The notes under the pieces were generated by a model. The model ran no database searches and was not told the origin of the DNA. It saw only the letters and a list, made by a program, of their open reading frames with translations. Below, piece by piece: positions 45,207 through 53,875 of a stretch of 64,000 nucleotides of DNA. Every line of letters starts with the position of its first letter. Within the stretch, counting starts at the first letter, position 1. This DNA is from Rhodospirillaceae bacterium (GTDB lineage: Bacteria > Pseudomonadota > Alphaproteobacteria > Thalassobaculales > Thalassobaculaceae): positions 678,422-742,421 of the forward strand of contig JAGYJX010000006.1 of the NCBI GenBank assembly GCA_018401495.1, read 5' to 3'. The translations under genes were made by a program, and so were the position numbers.

Positions 45207-45308
45207 GCGCGGGTTCCTCGGTGCCGGGGTCGACACTGTGCCCGCATCCTCGGCGCTTCGGAACCGCGACCCTTTCCCGGAGCCGACGCCGGCGGTAGAA
45301 ACCCCGTC

Positions 45309-46775
45309 ATGACGACCCTGGACACCGTCCCGCTGTGGATAGACGGCCGCGCCGCCGACGCGCGCTCCGGCCGCACCTTCGTGACCGAGAACCCGGCCAC
45401 CGGCCGCCCGCTGGCGGACGTGCAGGAGGCCGGGCCGGAGGATGTCGACGCGGCGGTGGCGGCGGCCCGTGCGGCGTTTCCGGCATGGTCCCGCATGACC
45501 GGGACCGAGCGCGGCCGGATCCTGCACCGCGCCGCCCAGATCCTGCGGTCGCGCAACGACGCCATTGCCCGCCTGGAGGTGCTGGACACCGGCAAGCCGA
45601 TCTCCGAGGCGAGCGTGGTCGATGTCGTCTCGGGCGCCGACTGCCTGGAGTTCTTCGCCGGGGTCGCGCCTACCATCGCCGGCGAGCACATCGACCTCGG
45701 CGGCGCCTTCGCCTACACCCGGCGCGAGCCGCTCGGCGTCTGCGCCGGCATCGGCGCCTGGAACTACCCGATCCAGATCGCCTGCTGGAAGGCGGCGCCG
45801 GCGCTCGCCTGCGGGAATACAATGGTGTTCAAGCCCTCAGAGACGACGCCGGTGACGGCGATCGAGCTGGCCCGGGCACTGGCCGATGCCGGCGCTCCAC
45901 CGGGTGTGTTCAACGTCGTCCAGGGCGGTGCCGAGACCGGCCAGGCGCTGGTCGGGCACGAGCGCGTCGCCAAGGTCTCGCTGACCGGGTCGGTGCCGAC
46001 CGGGCGGCGAGCGATGGCGGCCGCGGCGGCGACCCTCAAGCACGTCACCATGGAACTCGGCGGCAAGTCGCCGCTGCTGGTGTTCGAGGACGCCGACATC
46101 GACAACGCGGTGTCGGCGGCGCTGAACGGCAATTTCTACACCCAGGGCGAGATCTGCTCGAACGGCACCAGGGTGTTCCTGCACCGCCGGATCCGCGACG
46201 CCTTCGTCGACGCCATGCTGCCGCGCGTCCGGCGCATGCGGGTCGGCGACCCGCTCGACCCCGCCACCACCATCGGCGCGCTGATCTCGCGGGCCCACAT
46301 GGAGAAGGTGCTGGGCTACGTCGAACTCGGCCTGAAGGAGGGCGCCCGGCTGCTGTGTGGCGGCGCCCGGGTGACCGACGGCGCCTGCGCCGACGGCTGG
46401 TTCGTGGCGCCGACGGTGTTCGAGGTCCAGGACGACAGCCTCGCCATCGCGCGCGAGGAGATCTTCGGGCCGGTGATGACGCTGCTGGTCTTCGACGACG
46501 AGGACGAGGCGGTGGTGCGCGCCAACGCGACACCGTTCGGCCTCGCCGCCGGCCTGTTCACCCGCGACCTGGCGCGCGCCCACCGGGTGGCGGCGCGGCT
46601 GGAGGCCGGGACGGTGTGGATCAACGACTACAACCTGACCCCGGTCGAGATGCCATTCGGCGGGGTCAAGCAGTCCGGCCTCGGCCGCGAGAACGGCCTC
46701 GCGGCCATCGAGCACTACACCCAGCGCAAGTCGGTGTTCGTGCAGCTCGGCGACGTGGCGACGCCGTTCGCCTGA
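45309..46775 (+). CDS. betB: betaine aldehyde dehydrogenase
   Basis: 488 residues from ATG 45309. Aldehyde dehydrogenase fold with GVCAGIGAWNYPIQIACWKA (the WNYP and IACWK block of BADHs), catalytic Glu249 (VTMELGGKSPL) and nucleophile Cys283 (GEICSNGTRV), and the C-terminal YNLTPVEMPFGGVKQSGLGR that is typical of BetB. It oxidises betaine aldehyde to glycine betaine with NAD(P)+. The choline importer lies about 0.8 kb away across bluB, so imported choline can be completed to betaine; betA is not in the window. Confidence 0.93.
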   Translation: MTTLDTVPLWIDGRAADARSGRTFVTENPATGRPLADVQEAGPEDVDAAVAAARAAFPAWSRMTGTERGRILHRAAQILRSRNDAIARLEVLDTGKPISEASVVDVVSGADCLEFFAGVAPTIAGEHIDLGGAFAYTRREPLGVCAGIGAWNYPIQIACWKAAPALACGNTMVFKPSETTPVTAIELARALADAGAPPGVFNVVQGGAETGQALVGHERVAKVSLTGSVPTGRRAMAAAAATLKHVTMELGGKSPLLVFEDADIDNAVSAALNGNFYTQGEICSNGTRVFLHRRIRDAFVDAMLPRVRRMRVGDPLDPATTIGALISRAHMEKVLGYVELGLKEGARLLCGGARVTDGACADGWFVAPTVFEVQDDSLAIAREEIFGPVMTLLVFDDEDEAVVRANATPFGLAAGLFTRDLARAHRVAARLEAGTVWINDYNLTPVEMPFGGVKQSGLGRENGLAAIEHYTQRKSVFVQLGDVATPFA

Positions 46776-46780
46776 CCGTC

Positions 46781-46801
46781 ACCCGGCAAGGGCTTCCGGG
46801 T
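46781..46801. terminator. hairpin between convergent betB and lytic transglycosylase genes
   Basis: ACCCGG (46781-46786) and CCGGGT (46796-46801) pair across a 9-nt loop in the 25-bp gap between two convergent stops. The position fits a bidirectional terminator, but the stem is short and no T-tract follows. Confidence 0.4.
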
Positions 46802-47669
46802 CAGCCGTTGCTGCCCTTGCCGGCCCGGGCGGCGGCGCGCTTGCGCTTGGTTTCCTCCCACTCGGTCAGCACGGCGGCCTTGCGTTCCTCGAAGGCTGCG
46901 GCGTTGCGGGCGTCGATCATGGCGCGCTGCTTCTCCAGGAACTCGCGGTTGGCCTCGCGGGCGGCCTTGATCAGCTGGTATTGCTCGGCCCGACGGGCGC
47001 GCGCCTGGCTCAACTGGGCGCGCTTGGCGTCGGCGGCGACCGCCTCGGCGCTGCGCGGCACGATCGCGCCCTTGGCGGCGGCGATCAGGCTCTCGCGCTG
47101 GCCGTACCACAGATCGTGGACCTTGGCCTGGTAGGCGTCGCCGCTTCTCGGCGGTGCGCGAGTGGTAGTAGGCGACGGCATCCTTCCAGGTCCCGACCTC
47201 GTCCTTCAGGTCGCGCAGGAAGGCGGCGGCGTAGTCGGCGTTGCTCTCGGGATCGAACGCCTCGGTCAGGTTGTCGAAGGCCTCGGCGTGGTAGTGCAGG
47301 TTCACCTGCATGCAGCCGACGTCGATGTTGCGGACGCCGCGCGCCTGCAGCCGCCTGACCTCGGCGATGGCGGCCGCCTTGCTCGGCAGGTATCGCCCTC
47401 GGCCCTCGGCCATCACCGTCCACGGCCAGGCAAAGCTTGCCCGGTGCTCGCGGCTCCAGCGGCCGCTCTCGGCAAGCGAGATGGCGCCCAGCAGGTGCGG
47501 CGCCAGCTGGTGGCGGCGCTCGGCGTTGCGCGTCGCCTCGATGCAGAGGGTGTGGGCGTCCGGGGTCGGGTCCGAGATCCGCCGCCAGCGCGGCGACACC
47601 GCCGATCGCCAGGCCGAGGGCGGTCAGGGCGAGCAGCAGGGCAAGACGGGTCAGCGATCGTGTGGTCAT
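46801..47669 (-). CDS. lytic transglycosylase, SLT domain (two frameshifts as read)
   Basis: About 289 residues from ATG 47669, rebuilt across shifts near 47580 and 47143 (one extra base each). The N-terminus is a Sec signal (LTRLALLLALTALGLAIGG). The SLT domain shows LGAISLAESGRWSREHRASF (catalytic Glu in LAESG), ARGVRNIDVGCMQVNLHYHA and DYAAAFLRDLKDEVGTWKDA with VAYYHSRT. A charged C-terminal tail, about 100 residues (YGQRESLIAAAKGAIVPRSA, LEKQRAMIDARNAAAFEERK), is probably a coiled coil. Family activity is cleavage of peptidoglycan glycan strands with 1,6-anhydro product formation. Confidence 0.82.
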
Positions 47670-47705
47670 GCGTCACCTCCTGATCGGAGATGAAGCAAGC
47701 GGCGT

Positions 47706-47816
47706 GCCACCCTTCGCGGCCGCGCCGGCGCGGCGCCTCAGGGTGATAGGCAAACCTCTGAAGCGACACTCTTTCTATCATCCTGAGGTGCCCGCGCAGC
47801 GGGCCTCGAAGGATCA
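47706..47816. repeat. pair of dispersed palindromic repeats, inverted to each other
   Basis: The first copy runs CACCCTTCG ... CTCAGGGTGAT (about 47706-47747) and the second ATCATCCTGAGG ... CTCGAAGGATCA (about 47777-47816). Each is itself palindromic; the second has the stem TGCCCGC-GCA-GCGGGCC. This type with CATCCTGAGG/CTCGAAGGATG ends is familiar from many alphaproteobacterial genomes. The second copy contains the TGA stop of the amidohydrolase gene on the - strand. Confidence 0.7.
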
Positions 47817-48837
47817 GTCGGCGTCGCCCCAGGCGCGGCGGGGGTCGAAGCCGCCGAGCACGGCGATCAGGCGGCGCAGATCGCCGGCGACGCGCGCGAA
47901 CCCGGCGTCGCGGGTGAACCGCCGCTCGTTCATGTAAAGGCCACGCTTGACCTCGATCTGCAGGGCGTGGACGCCGGATTCCGGCCGCCCGTAGTGGCGG
48001 GTGACGAAGCCGCCGGCGTAGGGCGCGTTGCGCTGCACCAGGTAGCCCTGGCGCGCCATCGCCCGCTCGCAGCGCTGCACCAGCACGGTCGAGCACGAGC
48101 CGCCGTGGCAGTCGCCCAGCACCACGTCGGCGACCGGGTGGGCGCGGCCGTCGGCGCCGATGGTCAGCACGTTCGACGGCATCGAGTGGGCGTCCAGCAG
48201 GATGCAGTAGCCGAACCGGTCCAGCGTCTCCTCGATCGCCTCGGCGAGTGCGGCGTGGAACGGCCGCCAGCAGCTCTCGATGCGGCCGAGCGCGTCGGCG
48301 AAGCACAGCTTGCCGCGGTACACCGGGGTCGCGTTCGAGACCACCCGGGCGATGGTGCCGAGGCCGGCGGCGATCCGGGCGTTCTGGGTGGTGACGTAGT
48401 CCGGCAGCGCGTCCTCGAACATCGCGGGGTCGAGCTCGAACGGCTCGCGGTTGGCGTCGACGTAGACCCGCGGGAACTCGGCCTTGACCAGCGGCGCGCC
48501 GAGCTCCGGCGCCGAGGCGAACAGCTCGTCGACGAAGGTGTCCTCGCTGGACCGCAGGGTCAGCGGGTCGAGCCCGGTGCGGGCCATCAGGTCCTGAGGG
48601 TAGCGCTGGCCGCTGTGCGGCGACGACACCACCAGCGGCAGCAGCTGGCGCGGCGGCCGCAGGACGGTGACCGGGGCCTCGAAGCCGGCCGGTGCCGGGA
48701 AGCCCGCCGGCGACGGAATCCGGTCGGGGCCGGCGCGGCGCCGCGCCGCTCCAGGCGACGGCCCGCGACTCCGCCGACGCTGCCGATTCCGCGCGGCCGT
48801 CGACGTCGTCCCGCCCAGGTTCGAGAACCTCGTCCAT
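47814..48837 (-). CDS. N-formylglutamate amidohydrolase family protein (frameshifted as read)
   Basis: The main frame from GTG 48632 (272 residues) shows VVSSPHSGQRYP, VDANREPFELDPAMF, YCILLDAHSMPS, VLGDCHGGSCS and GVHALQIEVKRGLYMNERRF, a standard N-formylglutamate amidohydrolase (PF05013) core. The conserved upstream stretch APVTVLRPPRQLLPLV is in the same frame but has no start; one extra C near 48727 would join it to ATG 48837 (MDEVLEPGRDD), giving about 340 residues. The family releases formate from N-formylglutamate or deacylates related amides. No hut genes are adjacent. The stop codon lies inside a palindromic repeat. Confidence 0.72.
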
Positions 48838-48995
48838 GGCTTCTGACTTAGAGCAATAGCGGTGCCGTGTCACCGTCCCCGGGGTCGCCGGGCGCGCCGA
48901 TCGAATTGCGTCGACACGGGCTTGCATTGCGCCGCGGAGGGCATTATGAGGAGCGTCCTTGCGGTGCCGACTAATCCCGATCGGGCGCCGCCGGC

Positions 48996-49070
<75 letters not shown>

Positions 49071-49407
49071 TACAACTCCGGATATGGCAGGTTACTCGGG
49101 CGGTTGGCCGGGAGGGTCATCGCCGGAGCGATCCCTGGACGCGCATCGTTACCCGTAGCGCATCGCGGCGCCTTCGCGCGGTTCGACCGTCTGGAGGATC
49201 TTGCCTCCACGCTCGCGGCGGGCGATCTCCAGGTCATAGTGGGACTGCGCGTAACTCGGTTACGTCAAGCGTCCCGAACCTACTGGCAAGTGCCCTGGAC
49301 GTGGTCCCACATGATGTCGTGACGCAGACTCTGGACCATCGTGGGTGGACTTCGCGATGCGACAATCGGATCGCGCATAGCTCGGGCAGGGCAGTCTACG
49401 ATGCCCC
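49071..49407. other. 337-bp gene-poor stretch downstream of tRNA-Val
   Basis: No convincing complete gene. On the - strand, 49149-49259 is a stop-to-stop open frame of 36 codons with protein-like composition (HYDLEIARRERGGKILQTVE) ending at TAA, which could be the C-terminal remnant of a decayed gene. I see no second copy of the tRNA 3' end that would mark an attachment site within the window. Confidence 0.3.
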
Positions 49408-49875
49408 ATGGACTGGCATCTGGTGGTCAAGACACTGCACATCCTCAGCGCCACCGTGCTGTTCGGCACCGGGCTCGGGATCGCCTTCTTCATGGTCCGG
49501 TCCTGGTCCTCCGGCAGCCTGGACGAGCGGCACTTCGCCAGCCGCACCACCGTGCTCGCCGACACCGTCTTCACGCTGCCGGCGGTGATCATCCAACCTG
49601 TCTCTGGCGCCTGGCTGGTCTGGTCCGGCGGATTCGGGTGGACCGAGCCCTGGCTGGTGGCGACCTACGGCCTCTACATCCTGGTGGGCCTGTGCTGGCT
49701 TCCGGTGGTCTGGCTGCAGCTGCGAATGCGGAACCTGGTTCAGGAGGCGATCGCGACCGGGACCGATGTGTCGCCACGGTTCCACACGCTGTTCCGGCTG
49801 TGGTTCATGCTCGGCTGGCCGGCCTTCATCGGCCTGGTCGCGGTGTTCTTCCTGATGGTGATGAAGCCGGCATGA
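49408..49875 (+). CDS. DUF2269 family integral membrane protein
   Basis: 155 residues with four helices. The family opening MDWHLVVKTLHILSATVLFG is exact, followed by TVLADTVFTLPAVIIQPVSG, YGLYILVGLCWLPVVWLQ and WFMLGWPAFIGLVAVFFLMV. DUF2269 proteins are uncharacterised membrane proteins. Its stop overlaps the next start (ATGA), so it is translationally coupled to a DCC-DUF4166 fusion, and that in turn to a saccharopine-dehydrogenase-like gene. Confidence 0.88.
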   Translation: MDWHLVVKTLHILSATVLFGTGLGIAFFMVRSWSSGSLDERHFASRTTVLADTVFTLPAVIIQPVSGAWLVWSGGFGWTEPWLVATYGLYILVGLCWLPVVWLQLRMRNLVQEAIATGTDVSPRFHTLFRLWFMLGWPAFIGLVAVFFLMVMKPA

Positions 49876-50909
49876 CGTCGGAGACGGAACAGGCGGCCAG
49901 CCAACAGGCTCTCGCCGGGCGCACCGGAATCTGGTTCCTGTACGACGGCGACTGCCCGATGTGCCGATCCGTCGCCCAGGCGGTGCGGATCCGCAAGCGC
50001 TATGGGTCTCTCCATCTCGTCGACGCCCGCCACGCCCAGGACGACCCCTTGTACGCCGAGGTGACCCGGCGGGGGCTGAGCCTCGACGAGGGCATGGTGA
50101 TCTACGCCGACGGTCGGTTCTTCCACGGCAAGGACGCCCTGACCTTCGTGGCGCGCTTCGGAGATCCCATCAACCTCACGACCATCGTCAGCAAAGGGCT
50201 GTTCCGTCTCAAGGCCGTTGCCGCGCTGCTCTACCCGCTGCTCCGCGCCACGCGGAACGGCCTGCTGCGCGCGAGGGGAGTGGACCGTATCAACAATTTG
50301 GGCCGCTCCTCGCGGCCCACCTTCCAGCCGGTCTTCGGCGAGGCCTGGCACCGGCTGCCCGAGGTCATGCGCCGTCACTACGCCAATCGGCCCTTTACGG
50401 CCGACCTCACCGTCGTCGAAGGGATGATGGACATCGCCTGCCATGGGCCGATCCGATGGCTCGCTCCGGTGATGAACGGGATGGGCCAGATCCCGGCGAT
50501 GAACGAACGCGGCGTGGCGGTCCGGGTCGAGTATCGCAGCGAGCCGTCCTCGCGCGCCTTCCGCTTCCGCCGGGTGTTCTCGCTCGCGAACGGCAAGACC
50601 TATGAATTCCGGTCCCGGATGGTGCAGGTCGACGGGCCCGAGATGGTCGAGGTCATGCGCTTCGGCCTGTGCTGGCGGTTCCGCTACGGCTGGGACGGCG
50701 AGAGGGTCGTTCTCGCCCACCGGGGCTACGCCGTGCTTCTGTTCGGGTGGCGGATTCCCCTGCCGCTCGGCCTGCTGATCGGGAGGAGCGACGCGGAGGA
50801 GGTCGCCGTCGACGACGAAAGCTTCGAGATGGTGACACGGATCATCCACCCCTGGTGGGGCCTGGTCTACGAGTACAAGGGACGGTTCGCCGTCGTCTCG
50901 ACGCCGTGA
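49872..50909 (+). CDS. DCC-type thiol oxidoreductase-like domain fused to DUF4166
   Basis: 345 residues. The first 110 or so residues form a DUF393/DCC domain: WFLYDGDCPMCRSVAQAV (the D-G-x-C-P-x-C motif) and ARFGDPINLTTIVSKG. From about residue 145 the DUF4166 domain begins: PVFGEAWHRLPEVMRRHY, LTVVEGMMDIACHGPIRWL, RRVFSLANGKTYEFRSRMVQ and LPLGLLIGRSDAEEVAVDDE. DUF4166 is often fused to the C-terminus of saccharopine-dehydrogenase-like proteins; here it is fused to DCC instead, with the dehydrogenase as the next gene (GTGA overlap). Function unknown. Confidence 0.83.
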   Translation: MTSETEQAASQQALAGRTGIWFLYDGDCPMCRSVAQAVRIRKRYGSLHLVDARHAQDDPLYAEVTRRGLSLDEGMVIYADGRFFHGKDALTFVARFGDPINLTTIVSKGLFRLKAVAALLYPLLRATRNGLLRARGVDRINNLGRSSRPTFQPVFGEAWHRLPEVMRRHYANRPFTADLTVVEGMMDIACHGPIRWLAPVMNGMGQIPAMNERGVAVRVEYRSEPSSRAFRFRRVFSLANGKTYEFRSRMVQVDGPEMVEVMRFGLCWRFRYGWDGERVVLAHRGYAVLLFGWRIPLPLGLLIGRSDAEEVAVDDESFEMVTRIIHPWWGLVYEYKGRFAVVSTP

Positions 50910-52015
50910 CCCGACGGGTCGTCATCATCGGCGGCTATGGCAATTTCGGCAGCTTCATTGCCCGCCGCCTGTCCCGCGATCCGGATCTGGAGGTCGTCGT
51001 CGCCGGCCGGTCCCTCGAGAAGGCGGAGCGTCTGGCAGCCGCGCTCGGGCGGGCCGTGGGCGCCCGGATCGATGTGAACGACGGCCTGACCGCCGCCCTG
51101 AGGGCGATCGGCCCCAGCGTCGTCATCCATACCTCCGGCCCCTTCCAGACCCAGGGCTACGACGTCGCCAGGGCCTGCATCGAGACCGGCTGCCACTACG
51201 TCGACCTGGCGGACGGCAGGGCCTTCGTCAGCGGCATTTCCTCCCTCGACGCGGCAGCGCAGCAGCGGGGTGTCGCGGTTGTCAGCGGGGCCAGTTCGGT
51301 CCCGTGCCTCACCGCCGCCCTGGTCGACCACCATCGCCACCGGTTCGCCACACTCACCGACCTCGATTACGGCATCACCACCGCCCAGCGGACCAACCGG
51401 GGGCTGGCGACGACGGCCGCGATCCTGACCTATGTCGGCAAGCCGTTCCCGGCCCTGCGCGACGGCAGCCAGCGGCTGGTCCATGGCTGGCAGGGACTGC
51501 GGGCCCGCCGGTACCGGCACCTCGGCTGGAGGCTGCTCGGGGATTGCGACGTTCCCGACCTGGCGATCTTTCCCAATCGGTATCCGGGGCTGAGGACGAT
51601 CCGCTTCTCCGCCGGGCTGGAACTGCCGGTTCTGCATCTCGGGCTCTGGGGACTTTCGTGGATCGTCCGCAGCGGCCTGATCCGCCGGCTGGACCGCGCG
51701 GCGCCCCTGCTGCTCGGCGCGTCCCGCTGGTTCGACCGACTGGGCTCCGCCGACAGCGGTTTCCACATGACCCTGTCCGGCACCGGGGCCGACGGGGAAC
51801 CTCTGCGGCTGACGTTCGAACTCACCGCCCGTTCGGGTGACGGCCCCTACATCCCCTGTGTTCCGGCTATCCTGCTGGCCCGGCGGCTGGCCGCCGACGA
51901 CGGCAGCGTCCCCGCCGGCGCCACCGCCTGCGTCGGCCTCGTTTCGTTGGCGGACTATCTCGACGAGCTCTCCGACCTGGACATCGTCTGGGAGCTTGAA
52001 GAGGGACGCAGCTGA
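50906..52015 (+). CDS. saccharopine-dehydrogenase-like NAD(P)-binding protein
   Basis: 369 residues from GTG 50906, overlapping the previous stop (GTGA). Rossmann start RRVVIIGGYGNFGSFIARRL, then VVVAGRSLEKAERLAAALG, IGPSVVIHTSGPFQTQGYDV and CIETGCHYVDLADGRAFV, the standard Sacchrp_dh_NADP profile. The C-terminal half is the less conserved catalytic-like domain. Members of this group are widespread and mostly uncharacterised; true lysine-pathway activity is unlikely. Co-translation with DUF2269 and DCC-DUF4166 suggests a membrane-associated redox function. Confidence 0.85.
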   Translation: MTRRVVIIGGYGNFGSFIARRLSRDPDLEVVVAGRSLEKAERLAAALGRAVGARIDVNDGLTAALRAIGPSVVIHTSGPFQTQGYDVARACIETGCHYVDLADGRAFVSGISSLDAAAQQRGVAVVSGASSVPCLTAALVDHHRHRFATLTDLDYGITTAQRTNRGLATTAAILTYVGKPFPALRDGSQRLVHGWQGLRARRYRHLGWRLLGDCDVPDLAIFPNRYPGLRTIRFSAGLELPVLHLGLWGLSWIVRSGLIRRLDRAAPLLLGASRWFDRLGSADSGFHMTLSGTGADGEPLRLTFELTARSGDGPYIPCVPAILLARRLAADDGSVPAGATACVGLVSLADYLDELSDLDIVWELEEGRS

Positions 52016-52194
52016 CGCTGTCGAGCGGCGCCGGACCGCTGGAGGCTTGATTGGCCCGCCCCCGCGGGAACCGGTCCCGGCGGCTGGGGGTGCTTATTCC
52101 CGTCCGGAGAATTCGGCTATTTTGCTCCCCGATGACAGGCGCGCCCGCCCCCCGGCAGGGCGTCGCCGGCCGAATCCGGCAGGGAGAGCTCGAG

Positions 52195-53852
52195 ATGTCC
52201 GTGTCCCATGAAGCCGAAGCCGGCACCCGGCCGCCGCCGCGGCCCGGATCGCGCCGGCCCCGGAGTTCGACGTCCTGATCGTCGGCGCCGGCATCTCCGG
52301 CATGTACCAGTTGCACCTCCTGCGCCAGCTCGGCCTGCGGGTGCGGGTGTTCGAGGCCGGCACCGGCGTCGGCGGCACCTGGTACTGGAACCGCTACCCG
52401 GGCGCCCGCTTCGATTCCGAGAGCTGGTCCTACGGCTACTCGTTCAGCGAGGAGCTGCTGGCGGAATGGGACTGGACCGAGAATTTCGCGCCGCAGCCGG
52501 AGACCGAGCGCTACCTCAACCTCGTCGCCGACAAGTTCGACCTGCGCCGCGACATCGAGTTCTCGACCCGGGTCACCGCCGCCCGCTACGACGATTCCGG
52601 GCGGTCCTGGGAGCTGACCCTGGGCGACGGCCGCCGGCACACATCCCGCCACGTGGTGATGGCGGTCGGCCCGCTGTCGGCGCCAACCTACCCGCGCCTC
52701 GACGGCATCGACGCGTTCCGCGGCCCGTCCTGGCACACCGGGCTGTGGCCGAAGCAGCCGGTCGACTTCACCGGCAAGCGGGTGGCGGTGATCGGCACCG
52801 GCGCCTCGGCGGTGCAGGCGATCCCCGAGATCGCCAAGACCGCGGCCCGGCTGACCGTGTTCCAGCGCCGGCCGAACTGGTGCACGCCGCTGCACAACGC
52901 GCCGATCGACCGCCAGGAGATGGAGAGCATCCGCGCCCGCTACCCGGAGATCTTCCGGCGCTGCCGCGAGACCGCCGCCTGCTTCGTGCACACCACCGAC
53001 CCGCGCGGCACCTTCGAGGTCAGCGCCGAGGAGCGCGAGGCGTTCTGGGAGCGGCGCTACGGCGAGCCGGGGTTCGGGATCTGGCAGGGCAATTTCCGCG
53101 ACGTGCTGATCGACCGCGAGGCCAACAGCCTGCTGTCCGACTTCGTCGCCCGCAAGATCCGCGAGCGCGTCAAGGACCCGGCCACCGCCGACCGGCTGAT
53201 CCCCAAGGATCACGGCTTCGGGACCCGGCGGGTGCCGCAGGAGACCGGCTATTACGAGGTGTTCAACCAGCCGAACGTCGAACTGGTCAGCATCCTGGAG
53301 ACCCCGATCGAGCGGATCACCGAAACCGGGCTCCGGACCAGCGAGCGCGACTTCGAGTTCGACATGATCGTCTACGCCACCGGCTTCGACGCCATCACCG
53401 GCAGCCTCGACCGCATCGACATCCGCGGCGCCGGCGGCCGGGCCCTCAAGGACCGCTGGAAGGGCGACCTGGCGACCTGCCTCGGCATGATGGTCGACGG
53501 CTTCCCCAACATGTTCATGGTGATGGGGCCGCACACCGCGCTCGGCAACATCCCGCGCAGCATCGAGTACAACGTCGAGTGGATCCGCGACCTGATGGCC
53601 CACATGGCCGACCGGGGCCTGACGGTGGCGGCCGCCCGGCCGGACGCGGTCGCCGCCTGGACCGGCTTCGTGAAGAAGAAGGGCGAGGGGCTGCTGTCCA
53701 ACGAGGTCGACTCCTGGATGACCGGGGTCAACATGAACGTCGAAGGCAAGCAGGTCCGCATCATCGCCCGCTACAGCGGGACGGCGCCCGAGTACCGCGA
53801 CTGGTGCGACGGCGTGGCGGCCGACGGCTACCGCGGCATCGACCTGACGTAA
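52195..53852 (+). CDS. flavin-containing Baeyer-Villiger-type monooxygenase (frameshifted as read)
   Basis: About 552 residues from ATG 52195, which has AGGGAG eight bases upstream. A missing base near 52243 separates the leader (MSVSHEAEAGTRPPP) from the body (EFDVLIVGAGISGMYQLHLL). FAD motif GAGISG, the NADP motif GTGASAVQAIPE, and the Baeyer-Villiger fingerprint FRGPSWHTGLWP (F-x-G-x3-H-x3-W) are intact; C-terminal FDMIVYATGFDAITG, MFMVMGPHTALGNIPRSIE complete the class B layout. These enzymes insert oxygen next to a ketone to give an ester or lactone. It is divergent in function and convergent in orientation with the lactonase-rich cluster downstream. Confidence 0.88.
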
Positions 53853-53875
53853 GGTAACGGCCCGCCGCCGGCCGA

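Noticed and set aside
45207..45308. Cobalamin riboswitch upstream of bluB
   Set aside because: The 102-bp gap between bluB and betB is too short for a full B12 riboswitch and shows no B12-box-like core.
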